Assembly (NCBI GenBank): GCA_015039365.1
Contig: WION01000187.1
Span: 1 to 64,000 of the forward strand
Source: Amanita rubescens
Taxonomy: Eukaryota; Basidiomycota; Agaricomycetes; Agaricales; Amanitaceae
Length of the DNA: 64,000 nt
Direction of reading: 5' to 3'
The notes under the pieces are model-generated. The model was not told where the DNA came from, made no database searches, and saw nothing but the letters and a program-made list of their open reading frames with translations. Position 1 is the stretch's first letter. Every line of letters starts with the position of its first letter. Shown here piece by piece: positions 1 through 13,300 of the stretch. A program made the translations under genes and the position numbers.

Positions 1-3000
1 AAGTCATCTCTTGTAACACCCACGTTCATGGCAGCGCCAGAGAGGACATAGGATGGTCGGACAAGGACAGGGAAGCTGACTTTCTCACAAAAGGCCAACG
101 CATCATCGTAGTTCGTGAGTTCCTTCCATTTTGGCTGATCCACACCAATCTCGTCCAACAAACGAGAAAATTTGTACCGATTTTCAGCTGTGTCGATCAT
201 TTCTGGAGAGGTCCCATAAATCTTGACATTTTGACGATAAAGTTGCAGGGCAATATTATTGGGTGTTTGACCACCCATGGACAAGATGATTCCACGAGAT
301 TGCTCGGCATCGTAAATGTCGAGGATTGTCTCCATACTGATGTTTTCAAAGTAGAGACGGTCAGCTTCATCATAGTCCGTGCTGACGGTTTCTGGGTTAT
401 AATTGACCATAACGGTTGGTAACCCTTGATCCCGCAACGTCCTGATAGCGCGGACTGCGCACCAGTCAAACTCGACAGAAGAGCCAATGCGATATACACC
501 TGAACCAAGCACCATGACACCGCGATCGTCGAATGGTATATCGTGCTCGATGGCATTGTAAGTCATGTACAAATAGTTGGTGAATGCAGGGAATTCTGCA
601 GCGACCGTGTCAATTTGCTTAACGAAAGGGAAAATTCCTGTTTCCTGGCGGAGCCTGCGGACAGCAAGCTCTGTAGACCCTAAGCAAGTAGCCATGTGAC
701 GATCAGAAAAGCCTGACTGTTTGGCTTGACGAAGCAGCTCAGGAGTAATCGTTGATGCGTTCAAAGACCTAGATTTTTATCAGAACAGGCCGATCGAAAT
801 TTGTCGCTCGACACATACGAGAGAGTTTGTTCCATTTTGAATATATGCTCTAGCTTCGTCAGGAACCACTTATCGATGTTGGTCATTTGCCAAATCTTCT
901 CGACGCTATAACCACGGTAAAAGGCGGTAGAAATAGCAAAGATGCGCTTGTCCGTTGGATTGACCAGTTCTTCATCGATGTTTTCAACATAGTTATTCTA
1001 CAAATGGAAAGCTTGAGAGGCGCATCGTCTGCCAGAAAAGAACTCACATGCTCAAAGCCGGCAAATCGATCATCAATTGCTCGAATGGCTTTTTGGAACG
1101 TCTCTTCAAATGTCCGTCCGATGCTCATGACTTCACCGACGCTCTTCATGCTACTACTTAGTAGACGGCTGACACGGTTGAACTTTTTGAGATCCCAACG
1201 TGGGATCTTGACCACGACATAGTCCATGCTAGGTTCAAAGCAGGCGCTGGTGACTTTGGTTACCGAGTTCTTGATTTCGTTCAGCGGGATGCCCAAGCCA
1301 AGCTTTGCAGCAATGAATGCCAGGGGATAGCCAGTCGCTTTTGAGGCAAGTGCTGACGAGCGCGACAAACGAGCGTTGACCTAGTCCAAAGTCCGTTAGT
1401 CAGTGGACCACACCATGAGAATGACGATCTTGCCTCGATAATGCAGTATTCCTGTGATTCAGGGCGTAGTGCATATTGGATGTTACACTCGCCAATGACG
1501 CCTAAATGCCGCACGACATTGATAGCCGTCGTGCGTAGCATGTTATAGTCGGAATCCGAAAGCGTCTGTGATGGTGCCACCACGATGGAGTCTCCAGTGT
1601 GGATACCAAGAGGGTCGAAGTTCTACGGTCGTATAAGACAAAAATAGTAAGCGGTTGGGTACACCAACCTCCATATTGCACACGGTAATGCAGTTGTCTC
1701 TGCAATCCCGAACAACTTCATACTCAATCTCCTTCCAGCCCTTCATACTCTTCTCGACAAGTACTTGTGGGCTTGTCGCAAAGGCCTTGCCACAGAGAGC
1801 CTTCAGCTGTTTTTCATCTTGAGCAAATCCAGAACCCAGACCACCGAGTGCGTACGCCGCCCGAACGATGACAGGGAAACCTATTGCCTTGGCAGCAGCA
1901 ATTGCCTCCTCTTGATTCGTAGCCGTACAGCTCTGAGCGCATTTTTCTCCAATTTCTTCCATCGCACTCGCAAAGAGCTGACGATCTTCTGTCGTGATGA
2001 TCGTCTCTATGGGAGTACCAAGAACCTGCACGCCCAGCTCGGTAAATTCATCCTTGAGTTTAACACCGACATTGAGGGCGGTTTGACCACCAAATGTCAC
2101 ATAGATACCGTCCGGCTTCTCATATTTGATGATCTTTCGAACAAATTCTGGGGTGACAGGAAGGAAGTACACTTTGTCCGCTAGACCCTTAGACGTAGCA
2201 ATGGTAGCAATATTTGGGTTGACCATAATGGTGTAAATGCCTTCCTCCTTGAGTGCCTTGATCGCCTGAGACCCTGAGTAGTCGAATTCGCCAGCTTGTC
2301 CGATGGAAAGACCACCAGATCCAAGAATGACAACCTTTGTAACATTCGCACGAGGAACTCGTTTTTCGTTATCTTCCTTCTTTCCTCCGGGCATATTGAT
2401 AGAAACCAAAGAGCCAGTAGCTACACAGTCCGCAACATTTTGAACGAAGACGTCGAACAAAAACTCCGTGTCGCGAGGACCAGGGGTGGACTCGGGATGG
2501 AACTGGACAGAGAAAAAGGGTTTTTCTTCACAGTAGATACCTTCATTACTGCCATCGTTCGCATTGCGGAAAAATTCTCTCCAGCCAGCTGGCAGGGAAT
2601 CCTTGTCAACTTGATAACCGTGGTTTTGGCTAGTGATGTAACAACGGCCCGAAAGCGCATCAGTACAAGGAATGTTTTGCCCACGATTGCCATATTTCAT
2701 TTTTGACGTAGTGGCGCCTGCAGCCAGGGCCATGAGCTGATGACCAAGACAAATACCGAAAATGGGCTGGCTAGATCTGTCCATTGCGATTCGCAGGCGA
2801 TCAATCGTAACTTTGACCATAGTCGGATCACCAGGACCGTTCGAGACGAAAATCCCATCGTATGGCTCCGCGTCCGTCAAAAAATTGTAATCCCAAGGTA
2901 CGACTTTGACTTCCATTCCTCGATTGATGAAGCAACGTATTTGGTTGTACTTCATCCCGACATCTATAGCGATCACTCGCAACGTTCGTCCAGAAGGATG

Positions 3001-3781
3001 AAGTCGCGGTTTTGAGGTAGGCTGGTATGTTCGCGGAGCTGATATAGAAACCGCTGCCACGAGATTTTGTTGATTAGGGTCATAAAACGGTACATCGACG
3101 TAATTTTGTCTCCAAGCTTCGGCTGGAGGTGTCGTCATAGGTGATAGGGATCCATTGGGACGTCCTTGCCTGTCACGAGCCAAGACTCGAGCAAGCAAAG
3201 ATCCCTTTTCCCTTATTTTTTTCGTGAGAGCTCGTGTATCCACGCCATAGATTGCGGGAACGCCGTTTTCCTTCAGCCATGCCCCCAGCGATGACTTGGC
3301 GAGGAAGTGACTAAATTCAGGTGTGTATTGTCCCACTATTAGGGCGGCTACGTGAATCCTGTTTGATTCGAAATCCGCTGGAAGGGTATCAAGCATATCC
3401 TTGGGTCGTTGTGGGACGCCGTAGTTGCCGATAAGAGGATATGTCAGGACAAGAATTTGTCCCTGGTATGAAGGGTCCGTAAGGGATTCAGTGTAGCCAA
3501 CCATTCCTGGAATGATCGTTCTTCAAATATGTTCATTGCAGAATATATTTTTATACTATACCAGTCTGGAAGACACATTCTCCTGCTACGCTTTTGCCCT
3601 CTGCACCAAAGCTGATGCCCCTAAAAGCAGAACCGTCTGAAAGCTCGAGAACTGCATCGACGCTGGTGCTCCCATCATTGTAGGGCGCAGTTACAGGGGC
3701 CGTTGGTAGTGCAACTCTGCTCGGCGTCCTGGAGAGCACCGGGCGGACAGGCAATGTCATCGTGACGGGGTTGGGGGTCAT
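1..3781 (-). CDS. URA2: Multifunctional pyrimidine enzyme Ura2 (GATase-CPSase part), 3'-truncated by window edge
   Basis: This encodes the glutamine amidotransferase and carbamoyl-phosphate synthase parts of the fused enzyme that starts de novo pyrimidine synthesis from glutamine, bicarbonate and ATP. The start at 3781 gives a short leader, then the small-subunit motif [14 protein letters not shown] across the first intron, the GATase nucleophile in GICLGHQ, and FHPEST. The large-subunit half follows with [19 protein letters not shown] and a second synthetase repeat ([15 protein letters not shown]) near the left edge. Direct fusion of small and large domains is typical of Ura2 and not of the separate arginine-specific enzymes. 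Introns seen: about 3505-3553, 1623-1668, 1381-1433 (GC-AG) and at least two more to the left. The dihydroorotase-like and aspartate carbamoyltransferase parts would lie outside the window, so their presence is inferred from the family. Confidence 0.93.
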
Positions 3782-4051
3782 TTTTTGTACCGAGACGCAA
3801 AACGGTCGCGTACGGTGAAGTTTGATTAACCCCTTCCAATTTTCTGCGCGATCACATCGATCACGTAATCTTATCTTATCTGTGACAGAGATGAACCAAA
3901 TTATGTGTCGTCATTTATTCCGCAAAATAGCAAGTAATAAACCGGAATTCGTCAAAGTTATGCTGGTACGATAGTGATAATGGGTAACATTCCAGAGCGA
4001 ACAGAGAGGATGGGAGGGATATACATTTTCGGGCGAGAAAGACAACTTCAT

Positions 4052-5831
4052 CTACTCCTCGTCGGCTGGCTGACCTTCCTCTTCGTATTCGCCTTCCTCT
4101 TCAACACTGATAAGATCGGTCAAACACAATGTGCAGGAAATGAAATATAGGACACCCACGTTGCATCCTGGTATTGTTGATATTCTGCAACAAGATCTTG
4201 CATGTTGGACTCGGCTTCCGTGAACTCCATCTCGTCCATACCCTCCTGGGTATACCAATGCAAGAAGGCCTTCCTCTTGAACATGGCAGTGAACTGATCG
4301 CTGACACGCTTGAACAGCTCTTGGATGGCAGTCGAGTTACCCAAAAAGGTTACGGCCATCTTGAGTCCACGTGGAGGAATGTCACATTGAGCAGTGAGCA
4401 CATTGTTAGGAATCCATTCGACGAAGTAAGCCGAGTTCTTATTTTGAACGTTCTGCATCTGCTCTTCCACCTCTTTCATCGAAACTTTGCCACGGAACAC
4501 GGCAGCAACCTAGACAAAGAAATGAGTGAGGACCGCGACCAACGTGATTACATATACTCACTGTTAGGTAACGACCATGACGAGGGTCAGAAGCAGCCAT
4601 CATGTTTTTGGCATCGAACATCTGTTGTGTCAGCTCGGGAACTGTCACAGCGCGGTATTGTTGGCTGCCGCGGGCGGTGAGGGGGGCAAATCCGGTCATG
4701 AAGAAGTGGAGACGAGGGAAGGGAACTAGGTTCTTGATTAATAAATTGTGGCTGGAAGAGGAAGACAACATACCCATGTTGACAGCCAATTTTCTCAAGT
4801 CAGAGTTGAGTTGACCAGGGAATCGTAAGCAGGTCGTAATGCCGGACATAACAATAGAAACGAGATGGTTAAGGTCACCGTAAGTAGGCGTTGAAAGCTT
4901 CAATGTCCTGAAGCATATGTCGTACAGGGCTTCGTTATCAATGCAGAACGTCTCATCAGAGTTTTCGACGAGTTGATGTACAGAGAGCGTAGCGTTGTAT
5001 GGCTGTCACATAACATCAACGCAAGCGCATGGGGTATAGAAATGAATTACGAACTTCAACGACGGTATCTGACACTTTAGGACTGGGGACGACGGAGTAG
5101 GTGCACATCATCCGGTCGGGATATTCCTCACGAATCTTTGAGATGAGGAGGGTACCCATTCCAGCACCGGTACCACCACCCAGAGAGTGGGTAATCTGGA
5201 AGCCTTGAAGACAGTCGGTTCCTTCGGCCTCTTTTCGTACAACATCGAGGACGGCATCGACGAGCTCAGCGCCCTCTGTATAGTCTGTGATAACCAGAAT
5301 TAGTATGATCCTCAATCAGATACAAACAAGTCGCGTTCAACACGTGCAGGCAAAATTACGGCTATCAGATCAAAACCTAAAGAAAAAGCTACTCACGTCC
5401 TTTTGCCCAGTTGTTGCCCGCTCCACTTTGACCAAAGACAAAGTTGTCTGGACGGAACAGGGAACCGAGGGGCCCCGAACGCACAGAGTCCATGGTACCA
5501 GGCTCTAGGTCGACCAGGACAGCACGCGGAACATATTTGTTCGCGCCAATCTCGTTATAGTAGACAGAAATACGCTCTAGTTGAAGATCGTTGGTGCCCT
5601 TGTACAGACCGTCGCGCTCAATTCCGTGTTCATCTGAAACAACCTCCCAGAACTTGGCACCTGTGATTCGATGATGAGATGCATACTCAGGGTGTTTCAT
5701 GAGGTAGATGCATACCGATCTGGTTACCGCACTGTGGGGCGATTACAGCGTGTCAGAAAGATTTCAACAACGGAATACACTTGGCGATGAAGTCTAACCT
5801 GGCCGGTTTGTAGGTGGACAATTTCACGCAT
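4052..5831 (-). CDS. tub2: Beta-tubulin
   Basis: Beta-tubulin pairs with alpha-tubulin to form microtubules. The start is [17 protein letters not shown], and the GTP-binding loop [12 protein letters not shown] and the acidic tail ending [10 protein letters not shown] are present. The gene has several small introns, including very short 5' exons; one intron (about 5003-5054) splits VVE from [10 protein letters not shown]. The benzimidazole-binding positions can be read: His6, Tyr50, Glu198, Phe200 and Leu240 have the usual sensitive-type residues, but residue 167 is Tyr and 165 is Cys ([14 protein letters not shown]). Fungal beta-tubulins usually have Phe167. Length is normal (about 445 residues) and no frame break was seen. 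The 267 bases between its stop region and ura2 hold no gene. Confidence 0.95.
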
Positions 5832-6313
5832 GCTGCTAACAACGAGACGTTAGTCATCTAGGCATCCGATACAAGTGGTACGAGAAATAACGCGACGCGT
5901 CGGTGGGTAAAATGGGGCAACCTTCGCGTTGGAGCGCGTCGTACAAGGCGGGGGGTATAGCTGAAGAACTCACTTTAAAAATTAGGAGGGTAGAAGAAAC
6001 CAGAAAATAGTCGTTCAAGGACGTGGTTTGAACAGAACAAGAAAATGCGAAGGCGTTCGGGCAAAGGGTGAACTCTAAAAATTCAAAGTCCGATTTGCAC
6101 CCCGGTGGTGTCATCAACGCAGGGTCGGTCAAAGCAGCATGCCTACCCTGCCTAGATGTATGTACCTTTGACTCGTGGTATACATGTCTGCATTTTTACG
6201 GCGTAATGACGGAACAATTGATAATACATAGCAAATGTGACAACAAGTGTGATACGATAACAGCTCAGTACAACATTGTCCAAGAAATACATACCGAGAA
6301 AAGGAAAACTTGT
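5832..6313. other. Gene-free gap upstream of beta-tubulin
   Basis: This stretch lies between the tubulin start and the stop codon of the next minus-strand gene. It should hold the tubulin promoter and 5' UTR and the neighbour's 3' UTR. I see no convincing TATA box, repeat or additional reading frame. Confidence 0.5.
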
Positions 6314-8053
6314 TCAGTCCGAGTCGAATGCGTCGTCCGAATCAGTTTCATACATCCCTGCTTTGCGTCGATTCACAGGTTCAGGTCCCGCGGATGCGTC
6401 ATAAACGAAATCATTTGGATCTCTATCTTCATCGTCGTCGTCGTCGTCCCCAGCAGGCATCTGTGCCGCCCTCGGAGCTGGCGCTTGAATCCAGCCTGCA
6501 TCGAATGCCATACGGTGTTCGTCAATGGGAAGCCCAGAGATCATGGAATGCCAAATCTGAACGAGCAACCTACGAAAATGTCAGTCAGTTCAATTACGCC
6601 GTTTCTGACCTCTACTCACACAGCTTCGTTCCCTGCGCACCATTTGTCGTTATCTTCTTCGCGCAAGTTAAACCTTTGGGCCATTTCGACTATAGACCCT
6701 CCACCATCGTCCGTCCGCATCATTTTGGAGTACAACTGTTTGAGTTCCACGACATAGACAGGCGCATAAACCCGGTCGTTGCGCCTACGAGGTGGAGATG
6801 GCCTTCGTGAATAACGATAGGATGGTCCATCTGGATCGGGCTTGATGGAGCGTCTTGGAGAAGGCGATCTGGAACGAGGTCGATGTTGATAGTCATAACC
6901 TTCTCGCTTGACTTGAGGTCGTGATGAATGGGCACTATGAGAATACGATTCGCGCTACAAAATGCATACATTCGTTAGATGTCCCAAAAAATGATTATAC
7001 TCGCACCTTCACTGTGGAATAACCGAGAAGCCCCTTCAAGCCTGACTCCCAAGTGGACGTGTCGAGTCCAAGATCTCTGAGCGCATTGCGCGCCAGCCGT
7101 TCATCATGCACTAACAGGATAACAGGTTCGCGCATAGATCCCATCTGAAAAACTGCTTTCAACTTTTCTGCTATTTCGGCACTCGGGAGTTGCTCAGTAT
7201 CACCATGTTCAAAGTCCTTTCAACCTGTTAATATCGTGCGCAAAGATTGCATGTTGATATACCATTCGTTCCGAGCCTCGATTCAAAAAGCGGTTTTCGT
7301 GGATGAGATAATGCTTGACTGAACCAGTTTTCATCGCCACGTCGGGTATGGTGGCTTCTGACCAGCCAACGTCGAGAAGGGTAGGATGCAAAAGTCGTTC
7401 GCCGCTGGGTCGCGTATCACCTCCTCTAGTATTGAACACAAAAGAAACTATTTTTATGGATGTCGCCCATGTTGGTGCAGGCAACCCATAAACAGACGGA
7501 TCGAGTCGACTATGCAATATACAGTATAAAGTTCTGCGGGTCAACGAATGTCAGACAATGAACTAGTTTAACGTGGCAGATACGACGTGCCTCCCGTGCT
7601 CGAATGCACCCCGAACGTCTCCATCTTGGTTTGCGAACCGTTTTGCCGTGGACTTTTTGCCTAGCGTGGCGAGCTTCTTCGCGAGCTCTTCAGCGGTGTA
7701 AAACAGAATTGGAGATAAGCTTTCAAAGTTGTTGGAATAGCGGTATTCCTGCTTCGATGGCTGAGGCACGTTCCTGCCAAGGGACCTTGCAGAACCCTTG
7801 GGAAGCAAAATATCAGGCTTGCCGTTGCGCCGGATTCCTGGGAACACGAGAATGAGCACTAGAGCTACTGTATAACGCCGTTGTACCTAATACCAATTCA
7901 ACAGGGCCGCTTTGGTCCGTTCCTGTGCGCAGGGAACTGATGACCTCCTTGGCCAGACGTTTTTTGTCGAAGGGGTACCTAAAACGATCATCAGTTTGTC
8001 CTAGTTTCAGAGGTAGCTACTACATACGATACCAAAGAGATAAAGTCCACCAT
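6314..8053 (-). CDS. Gfd2/QIP-like DEDDh exonuclease-fold protein with an Arg/Ser-rich insertion
   Basis: The start at 8053 gives MVDFISLVSYPFDKKRLA; several introns follow. The middle resembles the 3'-5' exonuclease fold of the Gfd2/YDR514C and QIP family: a segment LLDVGWSEA, then KHYLIHENRFLNRG, then ILLVHDERLARNALRDLG, and near the end CAGNEA where the family usually has HNAGNDA. About 70 residues rich in Arg, Ser, Pro and His (an RSRSPSPRR stretch and RRPSPPRRR) sit between the third and fourth blocks. The place where the family has its first Asp-x-Glu pair reads SFVFNTR, so the first metal ligands look lost. The C-terminus is highly acidic (a run of Asp, then DSDDAFDSD). I infer a nucleic-acid-associated protein that may be catalytically weak or dead; family placement is by motif only. 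Confidence 0.6.
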
Positions 8054-8297
8054 CGTGATGGTCAAAAGCCAAATCCAGAAGACCCGAAATGACCGGGAAT
8101 CCTCAACAGCGTCCAACGTAATAATTTAATAAATATTTCATTGCTACATTGCATTTCTATCGACAATACAGAGATATATGCATGTGAGATGGCGTTAAAA
8201 ATTTCATTTTGAGTGTTGCCAGTGGTGCAGCACCATCCTCTATGGAATCGAGTTCTTCCCATGTGCCGCATGCAACGCTCGTTCCATATGATCAGGA

Positions 8298-9890
8298 TCA
8301 TGAGAATTCAACTTGATAGAGCTCTGTTTTGATTTCTCCTTCATCAACTAAGAGTAACTTAGTAAAGCCACTTCGCAGCAATGTTTAAAACTTACAGCAA
8401 CATACAAAGCCGATGACAGGATTAAAATAGTTCCGATGATTGAAAGCCATGGTGGAGTTGTGTTGAAGAATATACGTTGAAAAATTGTTGCGAACACAAT
8501 CTGCAAAACTTATAAGTCATGGAGATTCGCCAAGGTCGATGTATGCGTTACCTGGGTATATACCGCCATTGTTGCCCGACCTGCGGTCTCCCTTTGAAGC
8601 CCCATCGTAAGGAGAACTTGGGCAATGAAGCCAAAAATGCCGATCAAAATCAAGAGCGAAAACCAATCCAGACGAGATGGTATAACGAAGGGGGTTCTCG
8701 TGACCACCATGCTAAATGTGGAACATATCAACCTCTAGCTTTCATAAGTCGGAATCTCTAAACTTACGCGATTGAAGCCACAATGACACAAAGGAGCGAA
8801 AAATATGACATGATATGCAAGGCATGCGCACGTTTACCAATAGCTCGAATGGAGGTATCTGCAATGACTAAGGAACGGGAACACTGATATACTGTAGTTG
8901 GACGTACAAGTTCCTGTCGCTCCGAGTATGCCAAAAAGTGCGACCCTTGAGGAGAAATGAGCATTAATCGAATGTCTAAAACAGAAAGCGTACCCAACAG
9001 CGATCATTCTTTCCGTTGGCGTGCCATTACTTGTCAATGTGACCCCATCTGAGATCGTCCCTGCCAATCCTCCAAAGAGAAACGGAGGCCTTGCGATGAG
9101 AACGACTCCAACCAAACTGACGACTTCTCATCGTAAAAATCTGCATTCACAAGTATGGATAAGACGCTTACCACCAGCCAACGCTTGCGAACGGCGAAAA
9201 TTTTCATTGAGAAACAGGGCGCCTGCAATGGCGGTGCATAATGGTGAAAGGAAAGTAAGGACGGTCGCATCCGATAGAGACAGATATTGGAGTGAATAGT
9301 AAACGCCAAAAAGCCCGACAAAGCTAAATTTAAGAGTCAACAACCCAATAATAGAGATGATGCAGCTAGAATCACCCAGAAACTCCTCTAAAGATTAAAA
9401 GCGGACGAACTTCCTTTGGTCCCAATATTGGATCTTTTATTTTCGTAGCAAGTCTAGCAAGATAGTTAGTCCCTAGACCAATAGCAAAGCATAAACCTAC
9501 TCACATGTAAGCTAGCGAAAAGATATACGTAATCCCCTAATGCACACGAACAATCAGTATGCACAACATTTGTCAAAAAACTCTACACACCATCCGCGCG
9601 ATAATGACCTGATCAAAAGATTCAACACCCAAATACCCAAAATTTTCTCGAACACTCACCTGGAACGTTGAGATCGGGGTATCAATATTATGAAGCTGTT
9701 TGACAACAACGTTCATAATAGAAAAGAACATCTGCGAGGCCAGGACGAGCAGCAGCCCCAGATTGTCTGCCACAAATTGTCGAGCATAGTCGATCATAGA
9801 CCTCGTCCTTGAAAGCCATGTAGGTCTTTGAGGCCAGTCAGCCTCTCCAAGAGGCTCATGAACGCTATCCGGGCTTGAAGACCTGGACAT
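8298..9890 (-). CDS. DMT-superfamily EamA-type membrane transporter
   Basis: This is a multi-pass integral membrane protein of the drug/metabolite transporter superfamily (EamA domains). After a Ser/Pro-rich cytosolic N-terminus (MSRSSSPDSVHEPLGEADWP), the helices begin at NLGLLLVLASQMFFSIMN. Diagnostic blocks are LSDATVLTFLSPLCTAIAG (end of the first EamA repeat), and in the second repeat HIMSYFSLLCVIVASIAM and GFIAQVLLTMGLQRE followed by TAGRATMAVYTQ. The last helix is SIIGTILILSSALYVAL, then a short tail ending VEFS. Several introns of about 50 bases break the frame. The substrate cannot be told from sequence; related fungal proteins are mostly uncharacterised. It lies 244 bases downstream of the exonuclease-like gene start, same strand. 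Confidence 0.82.
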
Positions 9891-10315
9891 CGAATGAGCG
9901 AGACAGCAGTGGACAGCGGTACCGCCAGGCTCGCCTTTAGGATGGTCCGACCGCCGTGGGAGAGAGTGCCTATTCCTGCCATCTCCGCTCGTCTACCGCG
10001 GATAAGATCGGTAATGCAACCCCAAGTTCTGCTTGATGTCCATGGCAGTAAGATTAACGTATCGTAATGGTATATAGATTTTTGAAGGTATATATTATAT
10101 CGTCATAATTCATAACCATATGGCTGTGCCCTCTGACGCTGCAGGATCGACAATTTTTCGCCGATATAGTAAAATACACAATTGTAGACAAGAACGATAA
10201 TAATTGAGAAGGGGAATGTATGTAAACAGAGAACGAAGGGCAGACGGCTTCGATGAAATAATCTGGTCACAAATACGGCCCAAAATTAAAGTGCAGATGC
10301 TGACAAACAAAGAAA
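9891..10315. other. Gene-free gap between transporter start and EPL1 stop
   Basis: This holds the presumed transporter promoter and the EPL1 3' UTR. The 10,060-10,130 part is AT-rich with short TATA-like runs. No coding signal was seen. Confidence 0.4.
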
Positions 10316-13300
10316 TTAAAATCCACTCGGTGTATTGCCTACCGGCTGCTGGTGTTGTAACGACGGGGAAGCCATGCCCATGGTAGGTGTCATGGGAAGA
10401 CGGGGCGGTGATTGTGAGAGGGCAGACGGTAACGGCGATGGACTATGTGGAAGATGCGGTGAAAGCGACAATTGACCGTTGGGTATAACCCCTGCTCGTA
10501 TTCCATTTTGCCTAGTGCCATTTGCGGAGGGAGTGCGAACCGGCGTTGCAATTGATGTAGGCGAAACCGGAGAACTGAGCGCTTGCGCATCCACCCCGTT
10601 GACCACGGAACCGGGCCTTTGTAATGGCGAGCTTGCTGTCCACTGCATTGGCTGTGCCGCAGGCAACTTGAGATTGTTCCCGACTCCGTTGAGCTGCACG
10701 TTGAGATTCCTTGCATTCTGCAAATGCATATATGAGCCTGGCAGTGGTCGATTCACTACGGACTGCATCGCAGCCAGATCTTGTGCAGACAAGTTTGCAA
10801 AGGCCAATTTGAGGTTCTGTACCTGATCCCTGCTTAAGCCGGTGTGCTGACCGTACTGAGCAAAGGCGGCCGGATTTGCTAGCGCTGCGCCGTAGCTGGC
10901 GATCGAAGCGAGCTGATAGTTTGACGCCAAATTGACCGGGACTTGATTTTGTGACTTTGGTCGGGCCGGCGATCCATTAGCGGAAGCTTCTTGCGTTTGC
11001 CCCGTTGTATCCGGCTGCGCAGCCGCGGCAACGCCATTTACCAGACCACCATTCACATGATTATCTGACTTGAGGGCATCAACGTGTGGCATGTTAATGG
11101 CGGCGCGACCCGCACCGTTCGTCACTGAAGGTGTAGGATGGTGCATGACGGCTACCGGGGAACTTGCGGGAACCTGTGCGGTGGGAGTTGCTTGCAAGGC
11201 CGAGACAGCGGGGACTGAACGCATTCCCCCGTTTGACGATATGCGCATTTGTGGCACACTAGTAGGCGGAGGCATTTTCTTCACCTGATGTTGGACTGCC
11301 GTTCCATTTGCTCCAGGTATTGGTATTGAGTGGGATATCGGTGTATGACCTTGTGCCGCCACCACACCTTGCGGAGGATATGGACGCACAGCACCACCCG
11401 GATCACGACGCAACATTGCCATCATGCCTAATCTGTAGGGTATCACAGTCTGATATCTTCCTTCGGGCGTTGGTACAGGGATGGAGGGGTCGGTGACTAA
11501 ACTATGCTGTTCGCCTTCGCCGAGCAGCTTCAATGAATGCTTCATGTATCTTGGGAGAAGATCAGAGCCAGGATTGACTCGACGAGATGAAAGGCTTACT
11601 TAGATTCATAGTCGTCTACCAACATCCTATCTTGCTCGTCTGCACCTTGAGGTCCGAAGGCTGGTACGTCATCTGAGTCAAATCGCCATCGTTCTGTTAA
11701 CCGCTGAATCTCGTCTTCGTCTTCATCTTCATCATCTGGCGCAATAGAAGGCAGAACAGACCGGCGCGCTCGACGCGATAGGGCCCGATGTATGGAATGC
11801 CGACGATCAAAACGTATGCAACCGCCTCGTCCGATGCGGAGGCGAACGGGCCTGGGTTGCGGTTGTGGAGGATCTTCGTCTGAACCTGAAGTTGCAGGTG
11901 GAATGGATGGGGGTGATATATACTTGAACAACCGCGAAGCGTAGGGGACGGGTGTCGCTTGATACGTATTCTAGAAAAATTTGTGAGTTGAGGTTTAGAT
12001 TAGGAATGACTGATTACTTACATCGATCTGATCTTCCCAATGATGATCAAGTTCCTTTTGCCGAGCTAATTGACTCTCAATCTGTTCACGGATAAGCGCA
12101 GCGCGATCTTTTGGCCGCATCGCCACCTCGACGCGCGTAGGAGGTAAACCTGCATCGTTTGTCCTGAGCTTGAGAGGTACACGTCTGCAAGAAACGGGTC
12201 AGAGAAAGTGGGAAAAGAGAAAAAGGAAAGACCGACGTTGTCTCTAGTCTCTTCGCCGGGCGTTCTTTATCGATCAGAAGTTCTTCGTCGTTTTTGTCGC
12301 CGAGCGAAGGACATTTCCTTTTCAGATCAACCAAGGCGGCTCGCTTCTCCCAGACGACCTGTGACTGCTGTGCTAGCTCCTTCTTAACCGTTTCGCGCGT
12401 CAAGATTGCCTTGGCAAGCTCTAATGGGTATTGGAATTCCACATTCAGCCGGGCCAGCTTGTCCGACGAAGTCGCCTGGGAAGCACGTGTCTTCCGAACG
12501 GCTTTAATTTCGCGCCTGCGGAAGCAGATGTACGACTCGTTCTGGCTGTCAGTCTCATCGTTCTAATAAATAAGTACATTAAGCAGCTATCGCTCGCCGA
12601 TGATGACCCACATACGTTCAAGATGGGAATTATTCTATGGCCGCCGCGTTCGAGACGCCTTTCTTTCCAGTACGGATACATCACTTTAGCGATGCGAAGA
12701 AAGTTCTGCGGCTGAGGGACCCATGATGGCACAGCAAAATTCGAGAATATGGAAGGTGAGAGGGGCAATGAAAAGATTTCTTGATAGTCCGAAAACGGAG
12801 GGAATGCCATTCCATTTTCGAGACCCTGTCATGAAGCTTAGTCAAAAGCATGATTAAAAGAATCGTCGCCACAAACATGGTGGAGAAACTCTGTCCTCTC
12901 ATGCGTCGCTTTTTCGAATATGCCTATCACCAACTCAAACTCATCCTCTGTGATGGCCACGGGTTGAACAACGTCCGGCTCTTTTCCCTTTGCCTTTGCG
13001 CTCCGAGAAGATGAGCGGGTTCCAGTGGCGGAGACGGCACCCTGGGCACTGGTTCCTTCACCTCTCGCTTCTTCGTTATTCTTATCCAGCCACTCCTTGT
13101 CCCGCTCGTCGACGTAATACGTAAATCCTCCCGCGAGGCAGTCCCGAAGAGATTCCTCGACGCATGTGGACGCGCATAGATACGTTGCGGAGTCTTTCCA
13201 GCGATTTGGCGGGTATAGGTCTTCATAGTTCTGGACGACCCCCGTAGAATCTGGAGTTGGAATAAAGATTGTATCAGGCTTCTCGGCTCCAGGCCGACGA

